A stretch of DNA of 23,653 nt from JAJYKN01 sp045403145 (GTDB taxonomy: Bacteria > Nitrospirota > UBA9217), in NCBI GenBank assembly GCA_045403145.1, contig JAXIPA010000163.1:1-23653 (forward strand). Direction: 5' to 3'. Shown piece after piece: positions 6,962 to 15,239 of this stretch. A model generated the notes under the pieces. That model saw nothing but the letters and a program-made list of their open reading frames with translations, was not told the origin of the DNA and ran no database searches. The number at the start of each line of letters is the position of its first letter. The stretch's first letter is position 1. The position numbers were made by a program, and so were the translations under genes.

Positions 6962-7822
6962 TTATAGCCCCAGCGAACGCTGCAGCTTCTGCCACGGAGT
7001 CGCGGGCTTCGGTTTGGGCTTGTGCGTCACGGCCCAAACCGTGAAGACGATGGCTAATATCACGAGCAAGGCCGTGCCGACCTGCACCGCACGCGAACTC
7101 CGGATCCCGTCTTTCCACCGGGCAAAACCCAGGGCGACTGCCTCGAACAACTTTGTCAGCAGACCCTGCGCCTGGGTCACGGCGACCTCAGCCGGGGTGC
7201 CCGCCGTCAGTCTGCCGCGCACCCGGTCAAGCGCCAGGCCGCCGAAGGGCAGGTTGTCCGCCGCCGCGTTGCCGCTGCCGCGCTGCTTCGGCGGAGCACC
7301 TCCGGGCTCGCCCGCCCGCGGCACGCGGTAGAGCCGGACTTTGCCAGGAATTCCCTTGAGCTCCGCGTAGCCCACCTCTTCGCTCGGCACTTCACTCTTC
7401 GTCATGGAGAGAAACACGGACTCCGAGAAATAGATGTCTCCGGCGCCGGCCTTGCCCTCGATGCGCGAGGCGATATTGACCGCCTCACCGAAGACATCGC
7501 CACCGTTGAGGCGGACTTCACCGACGTTGACGGCGGCGCGAATGGTGAAACGCTCGGTCGGATCGACGTCAGCGTCGGTCTCCGCGATCCGGTCGTGGAT
7601 CGCCATGGAGCAGAGCAGGGCATCGGTAGGTGAACGGAAGGTCAACAGGAAGGCATCGCCCATTGTTTTGATGACCTTGCCGGTATAGGCCCGCACGATG
7701 GGCCGTACCACGTCGTCGAAGCGCCGAAGCATCCGGGTGTTCTCTTCCCGGGTCTGAGCGGACGTACGCGGGGTAAATCCTGCAATGTCCACAAAAACAA
7801 TGGCGAGGTTCTCTGTCTTCAT
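6962..7822 (-). CDS. Class III adenylate/guanylate cyclase with C-terminal membrane anchor
   Basis: The protein is 286 aa from ATG 7822, which is preceded by AGAGGA; the frame is open 48 codons further upstream but without support. The catalytic domain (about 5-175) has metal-binding D12 (FVDIAGFT) and D56 (KTMGDAFL), base-contacting K52 and D109 (GGDVFGEAVN), and transition-state N116 and R120 (VNIASRIE). The Lys/Asp pair predicts ATP as substrate and cAMP as product. A low-complexity linker follows, then a single membrane helix (about 243-262, ALLVILAIVFTVWAV) and a basic tail (KPKPKP). The catalytic domain is thus N-terminal and cytoplasmic, held by a C-terminal anchor, with no sensor domain. 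It lies in a leftward run lemA - protease - cyclase - moaDE. Confidence 0.9.
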   Translation of the reverse strand: MKTENLAIVFVDIAGFTPRTSAQTREENTRMLRRFDDVVRPIVRAYTGKVIKTMGDAFLLTFRSPTDALLCSMAIHDRIAETDADVDPTERFTIRAAVNVGEVRLNGGDVFGEAVNIASRIEGKAGAGDIYFSESVFLSMTKSEVPSEEVGYAELKGIPGKVRLYRVPRAGEPGGAPPKQRGSGNAAADNLPFGGLALDRVRGRLTAGTPAEVAVTQAQGLLTKLFEAVALGFARWKDGIRSSRAVQVGTALLVILAIVFTVWAVTHKPKPKPATPWQKLQRSLGL

Positions 7823-7999
7823 TTTCGTCCTCTGCACGGCTCCGCATCCGGCCGTATCACCTGCGGTGGCACCGTCAAGCGGATTCAGCGCCGAGCGATA
7901 TATGCGGCCTGTAAACCGTTCAGTACAAACACCGGGAGCGCCTTTCTCGTCCAGGCGAAGAAGCACAGCCTGTCTGCTTCCCGAAAGGGGCCCCCGCCA

Positions 8000-9616
8000 T
8001 CACGCGGTTACTGAAATATCCCGCGGTTGAGATTCGAGAATTCCCGATTCAATCAGGCACTGCAGCATTTGCAGCTCGTCCTGCTCAAACCAGGTGATAC
8101 CGCAGAAGCTGCACCGGTCAATTTCTATCAAATGGCCCATGCTGTAGAACCCCCGATGCATTGGGTTCCTGCATTGCGGGCACGCGAGAAGCGGAATCGC
8201 CGACTGCCCGCGGCCCGTCAGCTTCCGGAGCGAATGCCTGCGCCGGTTCTCGTTCACTGCCGCTTTTGCAATCGAGTTGATCCGCTCCGAGCAAGGCCTC
8301 TCCCGCCCGGTGCGGGCGATGATCCTCGGGATCTTGCAATTGTCCACAAGAATGCCGCCGCAGAATCGGCACGCGGCGATCTGCGTGCCTTCATAGGACT
8401 CTGTTACGAGCGGTTGGCGGCAGGACGGGCAGCTCTGGCCCAAGGCCTGCCGCTCCTGCCCGGAAAGCCTTGCCGTAAAGATTGCATTTATGACCGGGTC
8501 TTTCCATGCGCGGTCTACGGAATCATCCCTGTTTTGCGTAATCCAGGTGAGAGGCGAGAGCCACGGCAACGTTCCGAGTTCGGCAAAGGTAAACGGCCCC
8601 CGCCATTGCTGCTGCGGGTTCAGTGCGTAATAATAGTGCTCCGCTGTCTTTTTTGCCGCCGCATTCATTTTGTTCGCGGCCCGCGCATCCAGTTCGGAGA
8701 TGCTCACTCGCGCCATTTTAAGCAGGACCTCCATCCTCTTTCCGAGCGGCGGATGGGTGGACAACAGATCGGCCCAGAACCCCTCTGTCTCGTCCAGGGC
8801 TGAAGGCCGGGGATTCACGATGCAGAGCATTTCAAGGCCGCTTCCGATGAACCCGGCCCCGCGCCAGCTTCGTGAGAGCAGGTGAAGGGTCTCGGCCAGC
8901 GCAATGGGGTTCCGGGTCATGCGGACCGACGCTGCGTCGGCGCGGTATTCGCGCTCGCGCGATATGAACATGTTCAAAAGATAGCTCAGCTTCAACAGGA
9001 GCCAGGCCAGCAGGAACACCGGCGAGGAAAACACCCGGCCCCGCGTCGTCTCCCTCAGTTTTTCGACGGCAGTGGTGAACGTGCCGAAGAGGCTCGCGGC
9101 GACCGTGGTCTCGATGCAGTCGCCGGAAAGGACGTGGTGCGCTTCATGGGCGATCACGGTCTCGAGCTGCGGCCGCGTGAGACGCGAGAGCAGGCCTTCC
9201 GTAATGCCGATGACCGCCTGTCCCTTCAGGTCGGCCGCGGCCAGGGCGTTCAACGAGAGCGAAGGGACGACCACGCATTGGATATTCCTTCTGTTCCCCG
9301 TCACAACATGGATCTCCTGCATGACGTTCACGAGCGTCCTGTGGATATCATCCCGCGGGTCCGGCGGCTGCGCGTTCAGGCCTCTGATCACCGTCGCAAC
9401 CGTGTCGTAGGCCGCGAAGAAAAAGTGTATTCCGGTAACCAGCAGGGCGATCAAACCGGCGGTAATCCAGAACCGCGGCGCCGGGCCCCCAGGGAAAGGC
9501 AGAAAGGGCGCGGCGAACAGGGCGATGACGCCGAAGTAGATCAGCAGGAGCAGCAGAAAGAACAGCCCGATGCGCCAGTTTTTCCGTCGTTCTATGTCGA
9601 TGAAGGTCAGGGGCAT
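8000..9616 (-). CDS. HtpX-like M48 metalloprotease with GYF-like and zinc-ribbon C-terminal domains
   Basis: The protein is 538 aa. Two N-terminal membrane helices (about 17-37 and 49-70) precede the M48 catalytic domain, which has HExxH at 157-161 (HEAHH) and third zinc ligand E223 in EREYRADA. A further hydrophobic hairpin lies at about 198-218. After the peptidase come a GYF_2-like segment (about 328-372, YYYALNPQQQWRGPFTFAEL) and two zinc ribbons of the zf-TFIIB kind (C396/C399 with C416/C419; C479/C482 with C502/C505). HtpX is about 290 aa, so the C-terminal 240 residues are an addition, probably for substrate or partner recognition on the cytoplasmic side. It follows lemA by 100 bases; lemA-M48 pairs are common and suggest membrane protein quality control. 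No clear ribosome binding site precedes the ATG. Confidence 0.9.
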   Translation of the reverse strand: MPLTFIDIERRKNWRIGLFFLLLLLIYFGVIALFAAPFLPFPGGPAPRFWITAGLIALLVTGIHFFFAAYDTVATVIRGLNAQPPDPRDDIHRTLVNVMQEIHVVTGNRRNIQCVVVPSLSLNALAAADLKGQAVIGITEGLLSRLTRPQLETVIAHEAHHVLSGDCIETTVAASLFGTFTTAVEKLRETTRGRVFSSPVFLLAWLLLKLSYLLNMFISREREYRADAASVRMTRNPIALAETLHLLSRSWRGAGFIGSGLEMLCIVNPRPSALDETEGFWADLLSTHPPLGKRMEVLLKMARVSISELDARAANKMNAAAKKTAEHYYYALNPQQQWRGPFTFAELGTLPWLSPLTWITQNRDDSVDRAWKDPVINAIFTARLSGQERQALGQSCPSCRQPLVTESYEGTQIAACRFCGGILVDNCKIPRIIARTGRERPCSERINSIAKAAVNENRRRHSLRKLTGRGQSAIPLLACPQCRNPMHRGFYSMGHLIEIDRCSFCGITWFEQDELQMLQCLIESGILESQPRDISVTA

Positions 9617-9633
9617 GGTTTGGTGCGGGACGG

Positions 9634-9715
9634 TGGGAAGTTGAGAAGTTGGGAAGAGGAGAAAGAGAGACGAGCATCAACTTCGTACCTTCATAACTTC
9701 CCATCTTCGTCTTCG
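9634..9715. repeat. GGGAAGTTGAGAAGTTGGGAAG inverted word repeat
   Basis: The left arm (9634-9660) repeats GGGAAGTT/GAGAAGTT/GGGAAGAG. The right arm (9676-9715) holds the inverse words CAACTTC, TAACTTCCCATCTTC and GTCTTCG. It occupies the lemA-protease gap, so it would be transcribed as an imperfect hairpin. Confidence 0.5.
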
Positions 9716-9716
9716 C

Positions 9717-10280
9717 TTATTTCCCCCTCAGGCTCAAATTCACGCCGGGCACCGCCCGGTCCGCTTCCGCGGCTCCGAAATATTCCTCTGTCTGGAAGTT
9801 GAACAGGGATGATATAATGTTGTTCGGAAACACCTGGATCTTCGTGCGGAAGTTGGCCACCAGGTCGTTGTAGAGCTGGCGCGCGAAGGCGATCCGGTTC
9901 TCCGTGGACGTAAGTTCCTCCTGAAGCTGCATCACGTTTTGATTGCTCTTGAGCGCCGGATAGTTCTCCATCACTGCGAAAAGCCTGCCCAGTGCCTGCG
10001 TGAGCACGTTCTCCGCTTCCGCCTTCGATGCCGGTGTTCCCGCTGATACGGCTTTTGCCCGGGCCGAGATCACCTTTTCGAGCGTGTCCTGCTCGAACTC
10101 CATGGCGCCCTTTACCGTCGAAACCAGGTTCGGGATCAGGTCGTGCCTGCGTTTCAGCTGTACGTCGATCTGCTTCCAGGAGCTCTGCACATCGTTCCGG
10201 ATCGACACATGGCTGTTATAGATACGAACGACCCCGAGAAGCAGTAAACCGAGCACCGCGAGCAGAATCCATCCGAGCAT
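9717..10280 (-). CDS. lemA: LemA family membrane protein
   Basis: The protein is 187 aa, the standard LemA length. A single N-terminal membrane helix (LGWILLAVLGLLLLGVVRIY) is followed by the family core of long helices: NDVQSSWKQIDVQLKRRHDLIPNLVSTVKG, the repeated Q/N-rich LQEELTSTENRIAFARQLYND, and the tail FPNNIISSLFNF. LemA proteins expose most of their length outside the membrane; their biochemical role is unclear, but they often neighbour M48/HtpX-type proteases, as here. A strong AAGGAGGG ribosome binding site precedes the ATG. It appears to be the first gene of the leftward run that continues with the protease, cyclase and moaDE. Confidence 0.93.
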   Translation of the reverse strand: MLGWILLAVLGLLLLGVVRIYNSHVSIRNDVQSSWKQIDVQLKRRHDLIPNLVSTVKGAMEFEQDTLEKVISARAKAVSAGTPASKAEAENVLTQALGRLFAVMENYPALKSNQNVMQLQEELTSTENRIAFARQLYNDLVANFRTKIQVFPNNIISSLFNFQTEEYFGAAEADRAVPGVNLSLRGK

Positions 10281-10354
10281 ATGCCCTCCTTATGAGCAAG
10301 TGAGAATTGAGGATGCAGCGTTCATGGCGCGGGATGCACGGCATGAATGCCAGT

Positions 10355-10363
10355 ATTATAGCA
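10355..10363 (-). promoter_or_regulatory. Extended -10 promoter upstream of lemA
   Basis: On the minus strand TGCTATAAT forms a perfect extended -10 element (TGnTATAAT). Only a distant TTGTCA at a 20-bp spacing could serve as a -35 box. Transcription would start near 10348, about 68 nt before the lemA ATG. Confidence 0.5.
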
Positions 10364-10407
10364 TAAGGCGCTTTTGATACTGACAAGCATTGAGGGCTTC
10401 TCCTGCC

Positions 10408-10432
10408 TCCCTTCGACAGTGCTCAGTGCAGG
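10408..10432. repeat. CCCTTCGACAGTGCTCAGTGCAGG-like word
   Basis: This matches the style of the CCTTCGACA-n-GCTCAG word that I recognise as a dispersed intergenic motif in many bacteria. It is a single copy here, in the gap between mqnD and lemA. Confidence 0.35.
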
Positions 10433-10461
10433 CCTGTGCGGCAAAAAGGTCTTCATCGTTG

Positions 10462-11301
10462 TCACTCTCCGGCCAGGAGCGGCTTGTCGGAGTGAGGAAA
10501 TATGCCGCGCGCCTCCGCCTCAGCAAAAAGCCTGCGCACGGCCCTGAGACCGTCCTCTCCAAGGTCCAGCGCAAAGTCATTCACGTAGAGGTCGATGTGG
10601 CTCTTCATCACCTTCTCATCCATCTCCTGGCTGTGCTTCCTGCAATATTCCCGGACTTCTTCGGGGTGCGCATAGGCGTAGCGCAGGCTTTCCCGGATGC
10701 CGGCCTCTACCTGAAGTAGGACATCATTGCCGAGAGAGCGTTTGCCGAGGATTCCACCCAGGGGGATGGGCAGTCCTGAAAAGTCCTCCCACCATTCGCC
10801 GAGGTCGAGCAGTTTTTCGAGCTTATACAGCGGGTAGGTGAAGCGGCTTTCGTGGATGATGAGCCCGGCGGACGCTTCTCCCCTCGAAACGGCGTCCATG
10901 ATACGGTCGAAAGTCATCACCCGGATGCCGGTAATCGAAGGATCGAAAAGCCGGAGGAGGAGGAATGCAGTAGTGAGCTTTCCCGGCACAGCAACAACGC
11001 CTTTCCGAAGATCAGCGAGACCGGCCCCCGGTTTGGCGACAATGAGCGGGCCGCAGCCCCGGCCGAGTGCGCCGCCCGAGCGGAGCAGCGCGTAGCGCTC
11101 ACGCAGATGGCCCAGCGCGTGATAGGAAATTTTGGTTATGTCGAGCCGGCCTTCCATGGCCTGTTGGTTCAGGGTCTCGACGTCTTTGAGTCGCTCGCGG
11201 AATTCAAGGTCCGGCACCCGGACTTTGCCGTGGATGAGGGCGTAGAAAATGAACGTATCGTTCGGGCAGGGAGAGTAGCCGATGCTGAGCACCTTCGTCA
11301 T
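10462..11301 (-). CDS. mqnD: 1,4-dihydroxy-6-naphthoate synthase (futalosine pathway)
   Basis: The protein is 279 aa with the MqnD hallmark SPCPNDTFIFYALIHG near the N-terminus, followed by a periplasmic-binding-protein-like two-lobe fold (DITKISYHALGHL, GCGPLIVAK, TAFLLLRLF, GLIIHESRFTY). MqnD converts cyclic dehypoxanthine futalosine to 1,4-dihydroxy-6-naphthoate in menaquinone synthesis. The GAGGAG site before ATG 11301 is good. It lies 85 bases after mqnB in the same direction, so the two probably form an operon; mqnA, mqnC and mqnE are not in the window. The C-terminus (LFAEAEARGIFPHSDKPLLAGE) is complete. Confidence 0.94.
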   Translation of the reverse strand: MTKVLSIGYSPCPNDTFIFYALIHGKVRVPDLEFRERLKDVETLNQQAMEGRLDITKISYHALGHLRERYALLRSGGALGRGCGPLIVAKPGAGLADLRKGVVAVPGKLTTAFLLLRLFDPSITGIRVMTFDRIMDAVSRGEASAGLIIHESRFTYPLYKLEKLLDLGEWWEDFSGLPIPLGGILGKRSLGNDVLLQVEAGIRESLRYAYAHPEEVREYCRKHSQEMDEKVMKSHIDLYVNDFALDLGEDGLRAVRRLFAEAEARGIFPHSDKPLLAGE

Positions 11302-11355
11302 ATGACGACTCCTCGAAGGGGAGCAATACGAGGTTCGGTTTCCCGACGTTCATTT

Positions 11356-11384
11356 CGCATTCCGGATTCCACACTCCGCATTCG
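11356..11384. repeat. ATTCCGCA-family word repeat in mqnB-mqnD gap
   Basis: CGCATTCCGGATTCCACACT followed by CCGCATTCG is another copy of the ATTCCGCATTCCG word family, placed between two co-oriented genes of one pathway. Confidence 0.45.
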
Positions 11385-11386
11385 AT

Positions 11387-12115
11387 TCACTCCTCCCAGC
11401 CCTCCACAATGCGCAGTACCGCCCGCTGCGCTGCCTGCGCTGCGCGGGGGATGTCCCACTTCCGAAGGTCCCGGTCCTCCACGATGTTCGAGATCCCGCG
11501 GACCTCGATCCAGGGAAGGTTGTGCAGCTCCGCCACGTGGGCCACGGCGGCGCCCTCCATGTTTTCGCACAGTCCGTGATAGCGCTCCTCCAGCTCCCGC
11601 GCGCGCACCGCAGTGCCCGTGCAGGTCGAGAGGGTGACAAAAGCGCCGACGCGCACGTTGCCGGTGCCGACTTCCTGAGAGGAAGCGAGCGTCCTGAGGC
11701 ATTGTTTCATGCGCGGTTCGGACGCCGGGTAGGTGGTGTATATCTCCGAGGTTGCAGTCTTGAGGAGCGGAATCCCGATATACGCGGTATCTTTGAACCC
11801 GTCCACGGTCAGGACTCCTTCATCGCCGGCGATCTCTTCCCTCGCTATGGCCACATCGCCGATTCCGGCGCCGGATAAAGGATAGGCGCCGCCCACTCCA
11901 AAGACGATGATGGCCTCGGGCCGCTCCTGCGCGAGCAATGTCGCGGTGTGGGCCGCGTTCACCTTGCCCATGCCGCCCGCGCACAAGAGCACTCTCCGGC
12001 CGGAGAGCGTTCCCTCGATGATTGATTTGGATCCGGCCGACGAGGTCTTCGATATCGTCATCGCGGCAAGAAGACGTTCTGATTCAACAGGTACGGCGCA
12101 GAGAAGGGCGATCAT
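11387..12115 (-). CDS. mqnB: Futalosine hydrolase
   Basis: The protein is 242 aa of the nucleoside phosphorylase/nucleosidase fold (PNP_UDP_1). It begins MIALLCAVPVESERLLAAM, has the phosphate-loop-like CAGGMGKVNAAHTATLL and FGVGGAYPLSGAGIGDVAIA, and the purine-site signature CENMEGAAVAHVAELHNLPW-I-E-V-R-G-ISN. Such proteins next to mqnD are futalosine hydrolases (MqnB), which release hypoxanthine. An MTA/SAH nucleosidase is the main alternative, but the neighbour and N-terminal sequence favour MqnB. AAGGAA precedes the ATG. It is divergent from aroC. Confidence 0.9.
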   Translation of the reverse strand: MIALLCAVPVESERLLAAMTISKTSSAGSKSIIEGTLSGRRVLLCAGGMGKVNAAHTATLLAQERPEAIIVFGVGGAYPLSGAGIGDVAIAREEIAGDEGVLTVDGFKDTAYIGIPLLKTATSEIYTTYPASEPRMKQCLRTLASSQEVGTGNVRVGAFVTLSTCTGTAVRARELEERYHGLCENMEGAAVAHVAELHNLPWIEVRGISNIVEDRDLRKWDIPRAAQAAQRAVLRIVEGWEE

Positions 12116-12151
12116 GATATTCCTTCAAATGACCATTACGGATATTTTACG

Positions 12152-12157
12152 ATTATA
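12152..12157 (-). promoter_or_regulatory. Possible -10 box of mqnB-mqnD
   Basis: A perfect TATAAT hexamer on the minus strand lies 37-42 nt before the mqnB ATG in the divergent mqnB/aroC region. No good -35 box at 16-18 bp was found, so the call is tentative. Confidence 0.35.
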
Positions 12158-12269
12158 TAGCTGAAAAACAATATGTTTTATGGGGGAAAGCAGTTTTATT
12201 CAAAGGTAATCCCTGTCCGGAAAACTTTAATATACCCGTAAAATACCCTGGACTATACCATACTTTCCA

Positions 12270-12298
12270 TTGCACTTCCACGGCAAATTTGCTATGAT
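12270..12298 (+). promoter_or_regulatory. Sigma70-type promoter of aroC-aroK-aroB
   Basis: TTGCAC (12270-12275) and TATGAT (12293-12298) are separated by 17 bp. Transcription would start near 12305, which excludes the in-frame upstream start codons at 12270 and 12294 and supports the ATG at 12342. Confidence 0.6.
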
Positions 12299-12341
12299 AA
12301 GCCCGATTTTACTGGTATTTTTTGGTATGGGGGAGGGGAAG

Positions 12342-13526
12342 ATGCTGCGATTTCTAACTGCCGGGGAATCTCATGGCGAGCTCTTGATGGGGATCATCGA
12401 GGGTATGCCGGCCGGTCTCCTGATCAGGGTCACGGACATCGACCGCGATCTCGCCAGGAGACAGGTGGGGTACGGACGCGGCGGCCGGATGAAGATCGAG
12501 AAGGACTCGGTGAAGATCTACACCGGCGTGCGCTGGGGCCGGACGCTCGGCAGCCCCGTCGGACTGATGATCCGAAACAAGGACTGGGAGAACTGGCGCG
12601 ACAAGATGTCTCCTGACCCGATGTTTCTGAACTCCGCGGACCCGGTTACGCGTCCGCGTCCCGGCCATGCCGACCTTGCAGGCGCCCTCAAATATGGGAT
12701 GACCGATATCCGGAACATCCTGGAACGTTCGAGCGCACGCGAGACCGCCATGCGCGTGGCGGTCGGCGCCGTGGCAAAACGGATGCTTGAGGAGTTCGGC
12801 ATCGAAATCATGAGCCATGTGCTCTCCATTGGCGGCGTGTACGCCAAAGTCCCCAAGGCTTCCCCGGGGGAACTCAAAAAAAAGGCCGAGGCCTCGGAAC
12901 TGCGCTGCGTTGACCCGGAAGCGGAGAAACGCATGATGCGAACTATCGACGAGGCCAGAGCGGCGGGCGACACGCTGGGCGGCGTTTTAGAAATAATGGT
13001 TACGGGCGCGCCGGCAGGGCTCGGCACCCATGCCCACTGGGACCGGAAGCTTGACGGCAGGCTTGCCGCGTCGGTCATGAGCGTCCAGGCGATCAAGGGC
13101 GTTGAAATCGGCGCCGGGTTCGGCGCGGCGAACCGCCCCGGTTCACAGGCGCATGATGAAATATTCTGGAATGGGAAGGTGGGCTTCTTTCGCAAGACCA
13201 ACATGGCCGGCGGCATCGAGGGAGGCACCAGCAACGGAGAGACCATTACCCTTCGCGCAGCCATGAAACCGATACCCACGCTCATGAAGCCGCTGCGTTC
13301 CGTGGACCTGGCGAGCAAGAAGCCCTTCAAGGCCGGCATTGAACGTTCCGACGTGTGCGCCGTTCCCGCAGCGGGCGTCGTGGCCGAGGCGGCCGTCGCC
13401 TTCGAGATCGCTTCCGCCATGATCGAAAAATTCGGCGGCGACAGCATGGACGAGATGAAGCGGAACCATCATTGGTACGTAAAACACCTGAAGGCCAGGA
13501 TGGGAATCGAAGCAGAGCAGAAATGA
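12342..13526 (+). CDS. aroC: Chorismate synthase
   Basis: The protein is 394 aa and catalyses the last shikimate-pathway step, EPSP to chorismate, using reduced FMN. The start MLRFLTAGESHGE is the family N-terminus and GGAGGGGA lies just before the ATG. Signatures include GYGRGGRMKIEKD, the RPGHADLAGALKYG loop, the DIRNILERSSARETA motif, GAGFGAANRPGSQAHDE and FRKTNMAGGIEGGTSNGE. The length is in the usual range for the longer (about 390 aa) form. It heads an aroC-aroK-aroB cluster. Confidence 0.97.
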   Translation: MLRFLTAGESHGELLMGIIEGMPAGLLIRVTDIDRDLARRQVGYGRGGRMKIEKDSVKIYTGVRWGRTLGSPVGLMIRNKDWENWRDKMSPDPMFLNSADPVTRPRPGHADLAGALKYGMTDIRNILERSSARETAMRVAVGAVAKRMLEEFGIEIMSHVLSIGGVYAKVPKASPGELKKKAEASELRCVDPEAEKRMMRTIDEARAAGDTLGGVLEIMVTGAPAGLGTHAHWDRKLDGRLAASVMSVQAIKGVEIGAGFGAANRPGSQAHDEIFWNGKVGFFRKTNMAGGIEGGTSNGETITLRAAMKPIPTLMKPLRSVDLASKKPFKAGIERSDVCAVPAAGVVAEAAVAFEIASAMIEKFGGDSMDEMKRNHHWYVKHLKARMGIEAEQK

Positions 13527-13609
13527 AACGGAGACGGGGGAATGGGGGAAACGGGGAGAAAAGTTCATCAGTAACTCTCCGATTCACAGTTTCCCCGTTT
13601 CTCCGATTC
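13525..13609. repeat. GAAACGGGGAG inverted word repeat in aroC-aroK gap
   Basis: The left arm (13525-13560) repeats ACGGGGGAATGGGGGAAACGGGGAGAA. The right arm (13575-13609) carries the inverse CTCTCCGATT, TTTCCCCGTTTCTCCGATTC. The element fills the gap between the aroC stop and aroK and would fold imperfectly in the transcript. Confidence 0.5.
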
Positions 13610-13629
13610 ATGTCTTCAATTAAAGCTAT

Positions 13630-14145
13630 ATGTTGAAAAACATCATCCTCACCGGTTTCATGGGCGTCGGCAAGACGAGCGTCGGCACGCGGCTCGCGAA
13701 GGACCTGGGCTTTACCTTCGTGGACACCGACGATCTCATCGAGGCCGACCAAAACATGACCATTACCGCCATCTTCGAGAAACTCGGAGAGCCCTTCTTC
13801 CGTGAGGTCGAGGCAAAGATCATCCGGCAGGTCATGCAGGGTGAGAGCCAGGTAATCTCCACCGGCGGAGGAGCGGTGATCAGGGACGTGAACCGGGAGG
13901 CCTTCAAAAAAACGGGTTTCGTCGTCTGCCTGACGGCGCGCCCCGACGTCATTTTAGAACGGATCAGGCACGAAACCCACCGTCCCCTTCTCCAGACCCC
14001 GGACCCCCTGGCGAAGATCAGGGAACTGCTCGACAGCCGTGCGAAATTCTACGCCCAGGCGGATGCGGTCATCGACACCTCCGGGAAGTCCGTCGAGGTC
14101 GTCATCGCCGCCATCAAAGAGAGAATCAGGCATGCATATTGTTAA
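13630..14145 (+). CDS. aroK: Shikimate kinase
   Basis: The protein is 171 aa and phosphorylates shikimate with ATP. It has the Walker A motif GFMGVGKTSVG (9-19), the shikimate-binding DTDDLIE, the STGGGAVIR loop, and the lid region with RHETHRPLL. The length is typical. No good ribosome binding site precedes the ATG (tcaattaaagctat), so translation may depend on coupling or a leaderless-type context. Its 3' end overlaps aroB by 14 bases. Confidence 0.95.
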   Translation: MLKNIILTGFMGVGKTSVGTRLAKDLGFTFVDTDDLIEADQNMTITAIFEKLGEPFFREVEAKIIRQVMQGESQVISTGGGAVIRDVNREAFKKTGFVVCLTARPDVILERIRHETHRPLLQTPDPLAKIRELLDSRAKFYAQADAVIDTSGKSVEVVIAAIKERIRHAYC

Positions 14146-15214
14146 CGTCAGTCTCGGCGACCGGAGCTACGACATCGAGATCGGAGAAAGCCTGGACCAG
14201 GCCGGAGCGCGGCTCCAGGGCCTTGGCCTCGGCAGGAAGATCGCCGTCGTCACGAACCCCACGGTCAAAAAGCTTTACGGGCAGCGCGTGGTGGACAGCC
14301 TCAAGGCCGCGGGTTTTCTGGTCATGTCCATCGAGATCCCCGACGGAGAGCAATACAAAAGCCTTGACTGGGCCAACTCCGTCTACACTGCGCTCCTCAT
14401 CAACAGTTTCGACCGAAAGTCCGCGCTCGTTGCCCTGGGAGGCGGCGTTATCGGCGACCTGACGGGATTCGCTGCCGCAACGTTCATGCGCGGCGTGCCC
14501 TTCGTGCAGGTCCCCACGACGCTCCTCGCTATGGTGGACAGCAGCGTGGGCGGCAAGACCGGCGTGAACCATCCCATGGGCAAGAACATGATCGGCGCGT
14601 TCTATCAACCGAAGAAAGTCATCATGGACCTTGATGCGCTCAAGACCCTTCCCAGGGAGGAGCTGCTCTCCGGAATGGCGGAGGTGATCAAGTATGGCGT
14701 GATCCGGGATGCATCGTTCTTCGATTACCTCGACAAAAACCGGGAGAAGGTCCTTGCTCTCGAGCCTGATGCGCTCGGGTACATCATCCGCCGTTCCTGC
14801 GAGCTCAAGGCCGAGGTGGTGAGCCAGGACGAACGTGAGGGCGGTCTGCGCGCTATTTTGAATTTCGGCCACACGGTCGGCCATGCAATCGAAACCGCCG
14901 AGAACTACACCATGCGCCACGGGTATGCAGTAGCGATCGGCATGGTCTATGCCTCGCGCCTCGCGCACGCAACAGGCCTGTGCGACGCGTCGGTGCCCGG
15001 GCGCCTGGAGGACCTCATCAAGTCCTTCGGTCTTCCGACGGACCTGTCCGCCCTCAGCCGTAAGCCGGCGGTTGTCGAGCTCATGGACAACATGCAGGTC
15101 GACAAAAAGGCGGAAGGCGGGAAAGTGAAGTTCGTCCTGCCGAAGAAGATCGGGGAAGTGGTCGTCACGAGGGAATGGGAAGAGCGACGGCTTCAGGAAC
15201 TGCTCGCGGGATAG
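14132..15214 (+). CDS. aroB: 3-dehydroquinate synthase
   Basis: The protein is 360 aa and converts DAHP to 3-dehydroquinate with NAD and a divalent metal. The start MHIVNVSLGDRSYDIEIG is the family N-terminus; the frame is open 31 codons upstream, but that region is aroK. Motifs include DGEQYKSLDWANSVY, the NAD-binding ALGGGVIGDLTGFAAATFMRG, DSSVGGKTGVNHPMGKNMIG, and metal ligands in GMAEVIKYGVI, FGHTVGHAIE and MRHGYAVAIGM. The 14-base overlap with aroK suggests translational coupling. Confidence 0.97.
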   Translation: MHIVNVSLGDRSYDIEIGESLDQAGARLQGLGLGRKIAVVTNPTVKKLYGQRVVDSLKAAGFLVMSIEIPDGEQYKSLDWANSVYTALLINSFDRKSALVALGGGVIGDLTGFAAATFMRGVPFVQVPTTLLAMVDSSVGGKTGVNHPMGKNMIGAFYQPKKVIMDLDALKTLPREELLSGMAEVIKYGVIRDASFFDYLDKNREKVLALEPDALGYIIRRSCELKAEVVSQDEREGGLRAILNFGHTVGHAIETAENYTMRHGYAVAIGMVYASRLAHATGLCDASVPGRLEDLIKSFGLPTDLSALSRKPAVVELMDNMQVDKKAEGGKVKFVLPKKIGEVVVTREWEERRLQELLAG

Positions 15215-15239
15215 CGGGCCGCGGTCCAAGGAGGGAAGC

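Noticed and set aside
14126..15229. A 367-codon open frame antisense to aroB
   Set aside because: AroB motifs on the plus strand are complete and the antisense product has no family features.
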